Below are positions 14,631-23,039 of a DNA stretch of 64,000 nucleotides, piece by piece. This DNA comes from Treponema peruense. GTDB taxonomy: Bacteria > Spirochaetota > Spirochaetia > Treponematales > Treponemataceae. The DNA lies in assembly GCF_016117655.1 (NCBI RefSeq), contig NZ_CP064936.1:186001-250000 (forward strand), given 5' to 3'. The notes beneath the pieces were generated by a model. It did no database searches. It saw only the letters and a program-made list of their open reading frames with translations, and had not been told where the DNA came from. Position 1 is the first letter of the stretch, and each line of letters starts with the position of its first letter. Position numbers and translations under genes: made by a program.

Positions 14631-17024
14631 ATGGTTTTATCAAAAAAGCAGATGACTGAAGAAGATATTAAATTGCAGTTTATTACACCTGCAATTCTGG
14701 CAAAGTGGAATGTTCAGAATATTACCATGGAAACTCCTGTAAAGCAGAATGTAAAGTTTACAGACGGAAAAATTAACATAAAAGGCAACATCGTAAGCCG
14801 TGAAAAACCAAAAAAAGCAGATTATGTACTTTACCTTAATTCCGGAACTCCCATCGCTATAGTAGAAGCAAAAGATAACAGCCATTCAATCAGTCATGGG
14901 CTTCAGCAGGCAAAAACTTATGCCGAAATGCTTGATGTTCCTTTTGCCTTTAGTTCAAACGGAGACGGATTTGCCGAACACGATTATATAACAGGACTTG
15001 AAAAACAATTCACAATGGATCAATTTCCAAGTCCTCAGGAACTTATCGAACGATATAAAAATGGAAAAGCAATCACTCCTGCTGAACAAAAAGTAATTGA
15101 TGAACCATTCTATACAGGTCAGAATACTTATCCACCGCGTTATTATCAGCGGAATGCGGTAAACAGAACTTTGAGTGCAATTGCAAAAGGACAGAACAGA
15201 CTGCTTCTTTGTATGGCAACAGGAACAGGAAAAACATATACTGCTTTTCAGATTGTTTGGAGACTTTTACAAACAGGTTTAAAAAAGAAAGTTCTTTATC
15301 TTGCAGACAGAAATATTCTTGTTGACCAGTCAATTCAGCAGGATTTTGCGCCACTTCAAAAAGTAATTCACAAGGTAAACTTTTCAAAAGATGACAGAAC
15401 AACAATTGGTTCTTATCAGGTTTATTTTAGTCTTTATCAGCAGTTGGCAGGCGAAACAGAAAGTGAAGATGAAATTGAATCATCAGAAGACTGTATAAAA
15501 AAATTTGAAAGTCTTTTCTCAAAAGATTTCTTTGATTTGATTATTGTTGATGAGTGCCACCGGGGAAGTGCAAAAGCAGATTCAAATTGGCGTGCAATTC
15601 TTGAATATTTTAGTTCTGCAACTCAGATTGGTATGACAGCTACTCCAAAAGAAACAAAATATGTTTCAAATATTGACTACTTTGGAGAGCCTGTTTATTC
15701 ATACAGTTTAAAACAAGGGGTTGATGACGGATTTCTTGCTCCTTTTCGTGTAATAAATGCCAGAACAAATATTTGTGAAGGATGGCGACCGACAAAAGGT
15801 CAGAAAGATAAATTCGGAAATGAAATTGAGGATCGCATTTATACAAATAACGATTTTGACCGTAATATAATTCTTGAAGACAGACGGCATCAGGTTGCAG
15901 AAGAAATTACAAAATACTTAAAGCAGACAGACCGTATGGCAAAGACAATTGTCTTTTGTGCAACAGAAGAACATGCCGAAGCAATGCGCATTGAACTTAA
16001 TAATCTGAATGCAGATATGGTTGCAAAAAATCCTGATTATGTTGTCCGCATTACAGGAAGTGATGCCTACGGAAAGAGCAAACTTGATTACTTTATTTCT
16101 GTAAGTTCTGATTATCCGGTAATTGCAACAACTTCAAAACTTCTTTCTACGGGCGCCGACTGTAAAATGGTTAAGCTCATTGTTCTTGATGAAATGATTA
16201 GTTCCATGACAGAATTCAAGCAGATTATTGGTCGTGGAACCCGTATTCGTGAAAAAGAAGGAAAAATGTACTTTACTATTATGGACTTCCGTAATGTAAC
16301 AAGACTTTTTGCTGATCCTGAATGGGATGGCCCTATTGAACAGCATCCTGATTTTGGCGGCGATGACGGTGTAACTCCTGTTGGTAAAAATGGTGGAAAC
16401 GGTGGAGAAGCCGAAGACACAGCTGATAACCCTTCTGTTCCCGGCAATCCAAAACCTGTTGTTGATAGAAACGGTTGTAAAGTTGAAATTCTTGGAAAGA
16501 CTGTATCAATTTATGATGCAAGCGGAAAACTTCTTCGTCAGGAAAATATAATCGATTACACAAAGTCAAATATCATGGATGAGTATTCAACTCTTGATAA
16601 CTTTATCAACAAATGGTCAGAAGCAGAAAAGAAAGTTGCAATTTCAGATCTTCTTAAAGAACACGGTATTGACCTTGAAATGCTCAAATCAGACCAGAAT
16701 ATGAATGATGTAGATGATTTTGATTTTATCTGTCATGTTGCGTTTGACAAGAAACCTTTGACAAGACGAGAACGTGCAGAAAATGTTCAGAAAAAAGACT
16801 TCTTGAGCAAGTATTCAGGGGTTGCAAGACAAGTTTTGGATGCACTTATTGAAAAATATAAAGATGAAGGCATATATCAAATAGAAGAAACTTCTATATT
16901 AAATGCAAATCCATTCCGCCAGTTTGGAAGTCCTGCAAATATTGCAAAGGCTTTCGGCGGAAAAGATATGTATTTTAATGCAATAAAAGAACTTGAAGAA
17001 GAACTTTATAATTTTGCAGCTTAA
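14631..17024 (+). CDS. hsdR: Type I restriction enzyme, R subunit (system 1)
   Basis: A 797-residue endonuclease/translocase subunit. N-terminal nuclease motif: ADYVLYLNSGTPIAIVEAKD (D...ExK, residues ~63-85). The SF2 motor follows: RYYQRNAVNRTL, Walker A MATGTGKTYTAF (~195-206), IIVDECHRG (~302-310), MTATPKET, and motif VI QIIGRGTRIREKEG (~530). A Gly-rich low-complexity linker (GGDDGVTPVGKNGGNGGEAE) divides the motor from the C-terminal HsdM-binding part. The protein cleaves unmodified DNA after translocation in an R2M2S complex (known of the family). Ribosome site ATAGGAG precedes ATG. First gene of a four-gene operon with hsdM 34 bp downstream. Confidence 0.95.
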   Translation: MVLSKKQMTEEDIKLQFITPAILAKWNVQNITMETPVKQNVKFTDGKINIKGNIVSREKPKKADYVLYLNSGTPIAIVEAKDNSHSISHGLQQAKTYAEMLDVPFAFSSNGDGFAEHDYITGLEKQFTMDQFPSPQELIERYKNGKAITPAEQKVIDEPFYTGQNTYPPRYYQRNAVNRTLSAIAKGQNRLLLCMATGTGKTYTAFQIVWRLLQTGLKKKVLYLADRNILVDQSIQQDFAPLQKVIHKVNFSKDDRTTIGSYQVYFSLYQQLAGETESEDEIESSEDCIKKFESLFSKDFFDLIIVDECHRGSAKADSNWRAILEYFSSATQIGMTATPKETKYVSNIDYFGEPVYSYSLKQGVDDGFLAPFRVINARTNICEGWRPTKGQKDKFGNEIEDRIYTNNDFDRNIILEDRRHQVAEEITKYLKQTDRMAKTIVFCATEEHAEAMRIELNNLNADMVAKNPDYVVRITGSDAYGKSKLDYFISVSSDYPVIATTSKLLSTGADCKMVKLIVLDEMISSMTEFKQIIGRGTRIREKEGKMYFTIMDFRNVTRLFADPEWDGPIEQHPDFGGDDGVTPVGKNGGNGGEAEDTADNPSVPGNPKPVVDRNGCKVEILGKTVSIYDASGKLLRQENIIDYTKSNIMDEYSTLDNFINKWSEAEKKVAISDLLKEHGIDLEMLKSDQNMNDVDDFDFICHVAFDKKPLTRRERAENVQKKDFLSKYSGVARQVLDALIEKYKDEGIYQIEETSILNANPFRQFGSPANIAKAFGGKDMYFNAIKELEEELYNFAA

Positions 17025-17058
17025 ATAATTAAACAATTAAAATTGGAGAAAATATAAA

Positions 17059-18549
17059 ATGGCAAATATTTCAAACTTTGTAAAACGTATTCGTGACATT
17101 ATGCGTAACGATGCAGGTATTAACGGTGACGCACAGCGCATTGAACAGATGTCATGGATGCTTTTTTTGAAAGTTTACGATACAAAAGAAGCCGATTGGG
17201 AATTTGCAGAAGAAGATTATAAATCAATTATTCCGGATAATTGCAAATGGTCATCCTGGGCGCATGAAGAAAAAGCCGGAGACGGAATGACAGGAGATAC
17301 ACTTCTTGATTTTGTTAACAATACACTTTTCCCGACACTCAAAAAACTTGAAGTTACTCCTGAAACTCCTGTAAAAAAAGCAATCGTAAAAACGGTTTTT
17401 GAAGATGCCAACAACTACATGAAAGACGGTGTTCTTTTGCGACAGGTTCTTTGTGTAATTGATGAACTCGATTTGGGCGATTACGAAGAAAGCCATGCCT
17501 TTGGCGATATTTACGAAAGCATTCTTAAAGAACTTCAGAGTGCAGGCAGCTCCGGAGAATTCTATACTCCGCGTGCAGTAACAGAATTTATGGCAGAACG
17601 CATTGCTCCGAAGCTTGGCGAAACAGTTGCCGACTTTGCCTGTGGTACAGGTGGATTTTTGACAAGCTGGCTCAAACAGCTGGAAGACAAAACAAACAGT
17701 GCAGAAGATGTTCTCAAATATTCAAGTTCAATATACGGAATCGAAAAAAAGCCTTTCCCGTACACACTTTGTATTACAAATATGCTTCTTCACGGAATTG
17801 ATGTACCTCGCATCTATCATGATAATAGTTTGCAGTACGATGTTCTGAACTACACCGATGATGACCGTTTTGATGTAATTCTTATGAATCTACCTTATGG
17901 CGGAAACGAAAAATCAGATATTAAAAGCCACTTTCCGTCAGACCTTGCTTCTAGTGAAACTGCCGATCTTTTTATGTCAGTTATTATGTACCGCTTAAAG
18001 AAGAATGGACGGGCTGCAGTTATTATTCCCGATGGATTTTTATTCGGCACAGACAACGCAAAAGTTGCAATCAAGAAAAAGCTTTTGACAGAATTCAATC
18101 TTCATACAGTGATTCGTATGCCGTCTTCTGTTTTTGCTCCATATACAAGCATTACAACAAACATTCTTTTCTTTAACCGCCCAAAAGAACAGGGAACCGC
18201 CGATAATCCTGCAACAAAAGAAACCTGGTTCTACCGTCTTGATATGCCTGAAGGATACAAACATTTTTCAAAGACAAAACCAATGAAGATAGAACATTTT
18301 GAAGAAGCAAGAATCTGGTGGGAAAATCGTCACGAAATCGAAGAAGACGGATTCCCGAAGGCAAAAAAATATACAAACAAAGAACTTACAGACCTTGGCT
18401 ACAACATTGACCTTTGCGGCTATCCTCACGAAGAAGAAGAAATTCTTGCACCAAAAGATTTGATTGCCCGCTACGAAGAAAAACGAGCCAGCCTCAATGC
18501 AGAAATTGACAGCGTTCTTGCAGATATTACACGCATTCTTGGGGAATAA
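17059..18549 (+). CDS. hsdM: Type I modification methyltransferase, M subunit (system 1)
   Basis: A 496-residue N6-adenine methyltransferase. HsdM_N helical domain spans residues ~5-130, and the N6_Mtase core follows from ILKELQSAGSSGEFYTPRAV. SAM motif I is FACGTGGFL (~195). Motif IV reads ILMNLPYGGNE (~275), NLPY instead of the usual NPPY/F. The C-terminal coiled segment ENRHEIEEDG...LNAEIDSVLADITRIL should contact HsdS. It would methylate the recognition sequence with HsdS and is required for restriction (known). Followed after 2 nt by the DUF1016 gene. Confidence 0.94.
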   Translation: MANISNFVKRIRDIMRNDAGINGDAQRIEQMSWMLFLKVYDTKEADWEFAEEDYKSIIPDNCKWSSWAHEEKAGDGMTGDTLLDFVNNTLFPTLKKLEVTPETPVKKAIVKTVFEDANNYMKDGVLLRQVLCVIDELDLGDYEESHAFGDIYESILKELQSAGSSGEFYTPRAVTEFMAERIAPKLGETVADFACGTGGFLTSWLKQLEDKTNSAEDVLKYSSSIYGIEKKPFPYTLCITNMLLHGIDVPRIYHDNSLQYDVLNYTDDDRFDVILMNLPYGGNEKSDIKSHFPSDLASSETADLFMSVIMYRLKKNGRAAVIIPDGFLFGTDNAKVAIKKKLLTEFNLHTVIRMPSSVFAPYTSITTNILFFNRPKEQGTADNPATKETWFYRLDMPEGYKHFSKTKPMKIEHFEEARIWWENRHEIEEDGFPKAKKYTNKELTDLGYNIDLCGYPHEEEEILAPKDLIARYEEKRASLNAEIDSVLADITRILGE

Positions 18550-18551
18550 AA

Positions 18552-19631
18552 ATGGGCGACTATGAACTTATTCAATATACAAAAACAGATAACATTCTCA
18601 CAGATGCAAAAAACATAATTGATTCTGCAAAATCTTATGCTATTAAATCTGTAAACTGGACTTTAGTTCAGAGAAACTGGCTTTTAGGTGAACGCATTGC
18701 TTTGGAAGAATTAAAAGGCGAAAACCGTGCTGAATACGGAAAAAAAGTGATTAAAAATCTTTCAAAGCAACTTACAGAAATTTATGGAAAAGGATTTGAA
18801 CAAAGTCTTTTGTATAAATTTTTGAGTTTTTATAAAACTTTTCCTGACATTTTGGACACAGTGTATCCAAAATCTGATATTTACAAATTTCTTGACTGGT
18901 CTCATTTTCGCATTCTTCTTCAGGAAGAAAATAAAGATGCCCGCGACTGGTATGCACAGGAATCTGTAAATGAAAGCTGGAGTGTCCGTACTTTGCAACG
19001 GAACATTTCTTCTCAATACTATTACAGAATGCTCAAATCTCCAAAAAAAGATTTGGTTCGTGCAGAAATGAAACAACTTACGGCAGATTATCAGACACAA
19101 AAAGAAGAATTTGTAAAAGACCCTGTAATTCTGGAATTTTTGGGATTCAGAGAAAATGAAACTCTTTTGGAATCAACATTGGAAAACAGCCTTATAAGCA
19201 ATCTGCAAAAGTTTTTGATGGAACTTGGAAAAGGCTATGCTTTTGTTGGCCGACAGATGCACATTCATACAGAAAAAAAAGACTATTACATAGATCTTGT
19301 TTTTTACAATTTTATTCTCAAATGCTTTGTGCTTATTGATTTGAAAACTGAAACTATTACACATCAGGATGTTGGGCAAATGGATATGTATGTGCGGATG
19401 TTTGATGAACTTAAGCGTAGTGAAGGCGACAATCCTACATTAGGAATTCTTTTGTGTGCTGACACAGATGCAGACATTGCAAAATATTCAGTTTTAAAAG
19501 GGAACGAACAGCTTTTTGCCACAAAATACAGATTTTGTCTGCCAACAGAAGAACAGCTCCGCAAAGAAATTGAAAGTCAGAAAAATCAGTATTATCTTAC
19601 ACATCCTGAAAAAGACGAGGCAAAAAAATGA
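18552..19631 (+). CDS. DUF1016/YhcG-type PD-(D/E)xK nuclease-like protein
   Basis: A 359-residue protein of the DUF1016 (YhcG) family. The N-terminal domain (residues ~10-180) is a winged-helix/DNA-binding-like region with VNWTLVQRNWLLGERIALEE, YGKKVIKNLSKQLTEIYGKG and YKFLSFYKTFPDI. The C-terminal domain contains a PD-(D/E)xK core: GYAFVGRQ, DYYIDLVFYNFILKCFVLIDLK and GQMDMYVRMFD. Genes of this family are frequent passengers in type I restriction operons; their role is not settled, with nuclease or recombination-related roles proposed. Here it is embedded between hsdM (2 nt) and hsdS (4-bp ATGA overlap), so it is expressed with them and may be part of the system. Confidence 0.92.
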   Translation: MGDYELIQYTKTDNILTDAKNIIDSAKSYAIKSVNWTLVQRNWLLGERIALEELKGENRAEYGKKVIKNLSKQLTEIYGKGFEQSLLYKFLSFYKTFPDILDTVYPKSDIYKFLDWSHFRILLQEENKDARDWYAQESVNESWSVRTLQRNISSQYYYRMLKSPKKDLVRAEMKQLTADYQTQKEEFVKDPVILEFLGFRENETLLESTLENSLISNLQKFLMELGKGYAFVGRQMHIHTEKKDYYIDLVFYNFILKCFVLIDLKTETITHQDVGQMDMYVRMFDELKRSEGDNPTLGILLCADTDADIAKYSVLKGNEQLFATKYRFCLPTEEQLRKEIESQKNQYYLTHPEKDEAKK

Positions 19632-21193
19632 CAGCACAGGATTTAAAAAACAGTATTCTCCAGCTTGCTGTTGAGGGAAAACTATTAAAGGGGGGAAGTC
19701 TCCCCCTCGCTACAGCCGGCAAGCCGTCTTCCGCTACCCCCTCTGCGGGGACACCCCGCAACGCCCCGTCAGACCAAAAAACCGGCGCAGAACTTTTGCA
19801 ACAGATTAAAGCCGAAAAAGAAAAGTTGATTGCAGAAGGAAAAATCAAAAAGGACACGACCAAAGCAGGTGCGTCTGGTCGTGCACTTGCAGAAATCACA
19901 GAAGATGAAATTCCGTTTGATATTCCAGAAAGTTGGTGCTGGTGCAGGTTGGGAGAAATTGGTGATTGGGGAGCAGGAGCAACGCCACAAAGAGGAAATC
20001 CTGATTATTATCAAAATGGAACAATTCCATGGATTAAAACTGGGGAATTGAATAATGGTATTGTTTCCGAAGCTTGTGAGTTTATTACTGAGAAAGCATT
20101 GAACGAATGTTCTCTTCGATATAATAGAGTTGGGGATGTTTTGATTGCGATGTATGGTGCAACAATTGGGAAATTGGCAATTGCAGGAATTGAACTTACA
20201 ACTAATCAAGCTTGTTGTGCATGCACTTGTCATAATGGTGTTTATAATAAATACCTTTTCTATTTTTTGATGTCTCAAAAAAGTGTATTTGAAAAAAAAG
20301 CCGAAGGTGGAGCTCAACCAAATATTTCTCGTGAAAAAATCGTTAAAACATTAATTCCTCTCCCACCACTTGCCGAACAAAAAGCCATTGTAGCAAAAAT
20401 CGAAGAACTTTTGCCTTATATTCAAAAATATGATGTTGCCCACACAAAACTTCAAGAGTTCAACAAAAAGTTCCCTGTAGATATGCAAAAATCCATTTTG
20501 CAGCAAGCCATAATGGGAAAACTTGTTCCTCAACTCAAAGAAGACGGTAACGCAAAAGATTTGCTCGAAAAAATAAAAGCCCAAAAAGCCAGGTTGATTG
20601 CAGAAGGAAAAATCAAAAAGGACAAGCCTCTTGCAGAAATTACAGAAGATGAAAAGCCTTTTGATATTCCAGAAAGTTGGTGCTGGGTAAAATTCGGTGA
20701 TTTGTGTGAAAGAATTACAGGAAAAACTCCTGAACGTGCAAATGATATTTATTGGAATAAAGGAAAATACAATTGGGTTTCAATTTCTGATATGACAGAT
20801 TATGGTTTTGTTAAGGAAACAAAAGAGTCAATTTCAGAAGAAGCATCGGTTGAATATTGGAATAAAAGAATCAGCCAAAAGAATTCTCTTCTTATGAGTT
20901 TTAAATTAACTGTGGGTAGAACTTCAATTCTTGATATAGACGCATATCATAATGAAGCTATTATTACAATAAAGCCTTTTGTTGATGAAGAATATGCAAT
21001 AAGAAATTACTTTTTCTATTCACTTCCTTTACTAACAAAAATGGGAGACTTTAAGGACGCAATAAAAGGAAGGACTTTAAATAAGGATAGCATTGCTAAT
21101 CTTTTAATTCCTCTTCCGCCACTTGCAGAACAAAAACGCATCGTAGAAAAAATAGAAGAACTTCTTCCATTATGTAAAAAGCTGGTGAAATAA
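19628..21193 (+). CDS. hsdS: Type I restriction specificity subunit (system 1)
   Basis: A 521-residue DNA-recognition subunit with two target recognition domains. The gene starts directly in the conserved helical region (TAQDLKNSILQLAVEGKLLK); TRD1 follows DIPESWCWCRLGEIGDWGAG and TRD2 follows DIPESWCWVKFGDLCERITG, each ending IPLPPLAEQK (A/R)IV.KIEELLP. The conserved helical spacer is repeated, with 32 nt identical between ~19833 and 20591. Copy 1 of the spacer carries two extra in-frame GC-rich palindromic inserts that copy 2 lacks. The repeats offer sites for TRD exchange by recombination. The recognition sequence cannot be predicted. Confidence 0.93.
   Translation: MTAQDLKNSILQLAVEGKLLKGGSLPLATAGKPSSATPSAGTPRNAPSDQKTGAELLQQIKAEKEKLIAEGKIKKDTTKAGASGRALAEITEDEIPFDIPESWCWCRLGEIGDWGAGATPQRGNPDYYQNGTIPWIKTGELNNGIVSEACEFITEKALNECSLRYNRVGDVLIAMYGATIGKLAIAGIELTTNQACCACTCHNGVYNKYLFYFLMSQKSVFEKKAEGGAQPNISREKIVKTLIPLPPLAEQKAIVAKIEELLPYIQKYDVAHTKLQEFNKKFPVDMQKSILQQAIMGKLVPQLKEDGNAKDLLEKIKAQKARLIAEGKIKKDKPLAEITEDEKPFDIPESWCWVKFGDLCERITGKTPERANDIYWNKGKYNWVSISDMTDYGFVKETKESISEEASVEYWNKRISQKNSLLMSFKLTVGRTSILDIDAYHNEAIITIKPFVDEEYAIRNYFFYSLPLLTKMGDFKDAIKGRTLNKDSIANLLIPLPPLAEQKRIVEKIEELLPLCKKLVK
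19690..19783 (+). repeat. GC-rich palindromic insert in frame within hsdS
   Basis: About 90 bp of GC-rich sequence interrupts the AT-rich gene. It contains hairpins GGGGGA/TCCCCC (19691-19706, loop AGTC) and GCGGGG/CCCCGC (19745-19759). It encodes the Pro/Ala/Ser-rich segment GGSLPLATAGKPSSATPSAG then TPRNAPSDQ, absent from the homologous spacer later in the same protein. It resembles protein-coding palindromic repeats such as the Rickettsia RPEs. Confidence 0.65.
19855..19883 (+). repeat. Second small palindromic insert in hsdS
   Basis: CACGACCA at 19855-19862 and TGGTCGTG at 19876-19883 enclose 13 nt. Comparison with the second spacer copy (which reads from AAGGACA almost directly to CTTGCAGAAAT) shows this segment is an insertion, encoding TTKAGASGRA. 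The frame is kept. Confidence 0.6.
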
Positions 21194-21203
21194 ATCTTTT
21201 CTT

Positions 21204-21386
21204 TTACTGCGCTTCCTGTTCTGCTTTTGCTGCTGTTTTGCGGATTGCGTCTTCGTATCCGGTAAGGGCTGCAAATGGTAAAAACTGCGCGGCTCTTTGT
21301 GAGTCAGAAAGCGGTGGGTGAACTGAAGAAACATGGTGCGGCAGATTTATTATATCATCATAATTTTTTTCGCTTTGAATTATCAT
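21204..21386 (-). CDS. Small protein paired with Y-family polymerase
   Basis: A 60-residue protein overlapping the polymerase gene by 4 bp (ATGA), hence translationally coupled. It carries NYDDIINLPHHVSSVHPPLS and RAAQFLPFAALTGYEDAI, a conserved motif of small proteins found directly after UmuC/DinB-like genes in Clostridia and relatives (from memory). Function is unknown; a role as polymerase accessory factor is inference. It ends 11 bp from the convergent hsdS stop. Confidence 0.75.
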   Translation of the reverse strand: MIIQSEKNYDDIINLPHHVSSVHPPLSDSQRAAQFLPFAALTGYEDAIRKTAAKAEQEAQ

Positions 21387-22909
21387 GCTTTGTGTCCTCC
21401 AATCTGATTGTTTCGTTCACGCGCTGTAGCTCCTTCAATATAATCAACGCCTTTAAGAATTGCATTTTTTCCGTATTTTTCTTTTATGTTCAATGCCATT
21501 TTCTGAAGGGCAAGACTTTTTTTCTCGCGTACTTTTTTTTGCTCTTCAATCTTTTTATTTTCTTCCTGATCGCCGAATAAATCAAGTTCAGGATTTTTTG
21601 GATTCGCTTTGATTTCTTTTTGCGCGTCTTCTTCTGTTAAAACACGGCCTGCTGTAATATTCAGCCTTCGAATTAATAAATTAGTATCTGTAATACTGTC
21701 AAACAACTTCAAAGTTGCATTGACAATTACATTTGCGCTTGCATACCAACCGTCAAGATTAATTCTTCCTGCAACAGGTTTTGGAATTTCTTTACCGTAA
21801 TAATTTTTTACAACTTCGCCGGAATATTTTGAACTTATTTTTTCATCCACGAGGTTTTCAATATCATAACCGACTGTCACCACAATCTGATTTGTAACAA
21901 GTCCTTTTGCAGTTAAATCAAGACAAAGCTGGTCGGCCATTTCCATAACAACAATGCGCGCTTTTTCATTTGTATATGCACACGTCAAAACCTGTCCCGA
22001 ACCAAGACTTGAGTTTTTACTTTTATATGCCTTTACATGCGCAATCGTACACGGCTCCCAACCCCAAGCGTGGTCAATTAGAAGTTCGGCATTAATGCCA
22101 AAAGTTTTGTACAGTATTTCTTCATTTTTAACGGACTGACGCGCAATATCGCCCATCGTATAAAGTCCAATCCGGCTGAGTCTTGCTTCTGTTCCCCGTC
22201 CAATCCGCCAGAAATCTGTAAGCGGTTTGTGATTCCAAAGTTTTTTGCGGAATGTCATTTCGTCAAGTTCTGCAATGCGCACTCCGTCTTTGTCTGCTGG
22301 AACATGTTTTGCTTCTATGTCCATCGCAATTTTTGCAAGATACATATTTGTTCCGATTCCGGCCGTTGCTGTAATTCCTGTCTCGGACAAAACATCGTGA
22401 ATCATTTTTACAGCAAGTTCACGCGCCGTAAGTTTGTACGTATTCAGATATCCGGTTACATCCATAAAAACTTCATCAATCGAATAAACGTGAATGTCTT
22501 CTGGTGAAATATATTTTAAATAAATTCTGTAAATGTCCGTACTCTTTTTTATGTAGTGCGACATCTGCGGAGGCGCTGCAATATAAGAAAGTTCCAGATT
22601 GGGATTTTCATTCAGCTCATCAATATTTTCTGACTTTCCGTAAAATGAATCCAAAGGCGCTTTGTTTTTTCGATGCAAATTTATTTCTTTAACTTTTTGA
22701 ACAACTTCAAAAAGCCTTGGTCGTCCCGGAATTCCGTAAGACTTAAGTGACGGCGAAACTGCAAGACAAATTGTTTTTTCTGTCCGCGAAACATCTGCCA
22801 CAACAAGATTTGTCTTGAGCGGATCCAGTCCTTGTTCAATACATTCAACTGAAGCGTAAAAACTTTTGAGATCTATTGCAATGTAGGTTCGTGTGGTTGG
22901 TGTTGGCAT
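21383..22909 (-). CDS. Y-family DNA polymerase (UmuC/DinB-like)
   Basis: A 508-residue translesion DNA polymerase. Motifs: YIAIDLKSFYASVECIEQGL (first catalytic Asp), VVADVSRTEKTICLAVSPSL, IHVYSIDEVFMDVTGYL (catalytic DE), and TATAGIGTNMYLAKIAMDIE. The helix-hairpin-helix thumb includes FWRIGRGTEARLSRIGLYTM, and the little-finger domain follows. An extended C-terminal ~80 residues ends in a charged tail (DLFGDQEENKKIEEQKKVRE), longer than E. coli UmuC (422) and like Firmicute UvrX/UmuC-type proteins. It performs error-prone bypass of DNA damage (known). A LexA box was not identified in the upstream 130 bp. Confidence 0.93.
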   Translation of the reverse strand: MPTPTTRTYIAIDLKSFYASVECIEQGLDPLKTNLVVADVSRTEKTICLAVSPSLKSYGIPGRPRLFEVVQKVKEINLHRKNKAPLDSFYGKSENIDELNENPNLELSYIAAPPQMSHYIKKSTDIYRIYLKYISPEDIHVYSIDEVFMDVTGYLNTYKLTARELAVKMIHDVLSETGITATAGIGTNMYLAKIAMDIEAKHVPADKDGVRIAELDEMTFRKKLWNHKPLTDFWRIGRGTEARLSRIGLYTMGDIARQSVKNEEILYKTFGINAELLIDHAWGWEPCTIAHVKAYKSKNSSLGSGQVLTCAYTNEKARIVVMEMADQLCLDLTAKGLVTNQIVVTVGYDIENLVDEKISSKYSGEVVKNYYGKEIPKPVAGRINLDGWYASANVIVNATLKLFDSITDTNLLIRRLNITAGRVLTEEDAQKEIKANPKNPELDLFGDQEENKKIEEQKKVREKKSLALQKMALNIKEKYGKNAILKGVDYIEGATARERNNQIGGHKA

Positions 22910-22955
22910 TTGATTTATTTTTTTTACGTTTTAAGTGCAAGTTTTGTCTGACAAT

Positions 22956-22985
22956 ATTTTAATCACTACAAAAGAATAATATCAA
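22956..22985 (-). promoter_or_regulatory. Candidate promoter of the polymerase gene
   Basis: On the minus strand TTGATA (22980-22985) and TAAAAT (22956-22961) with an 18-nt spacer, about 47 nt upstream of the start. Moderate match only. Confidence 0.4.
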
Positions 22986-23039
22986 TTTTTCTAAATGTAA
23001 AGAATCTAGTATTGGAATTGATGAATTTTGCTTGAATTT

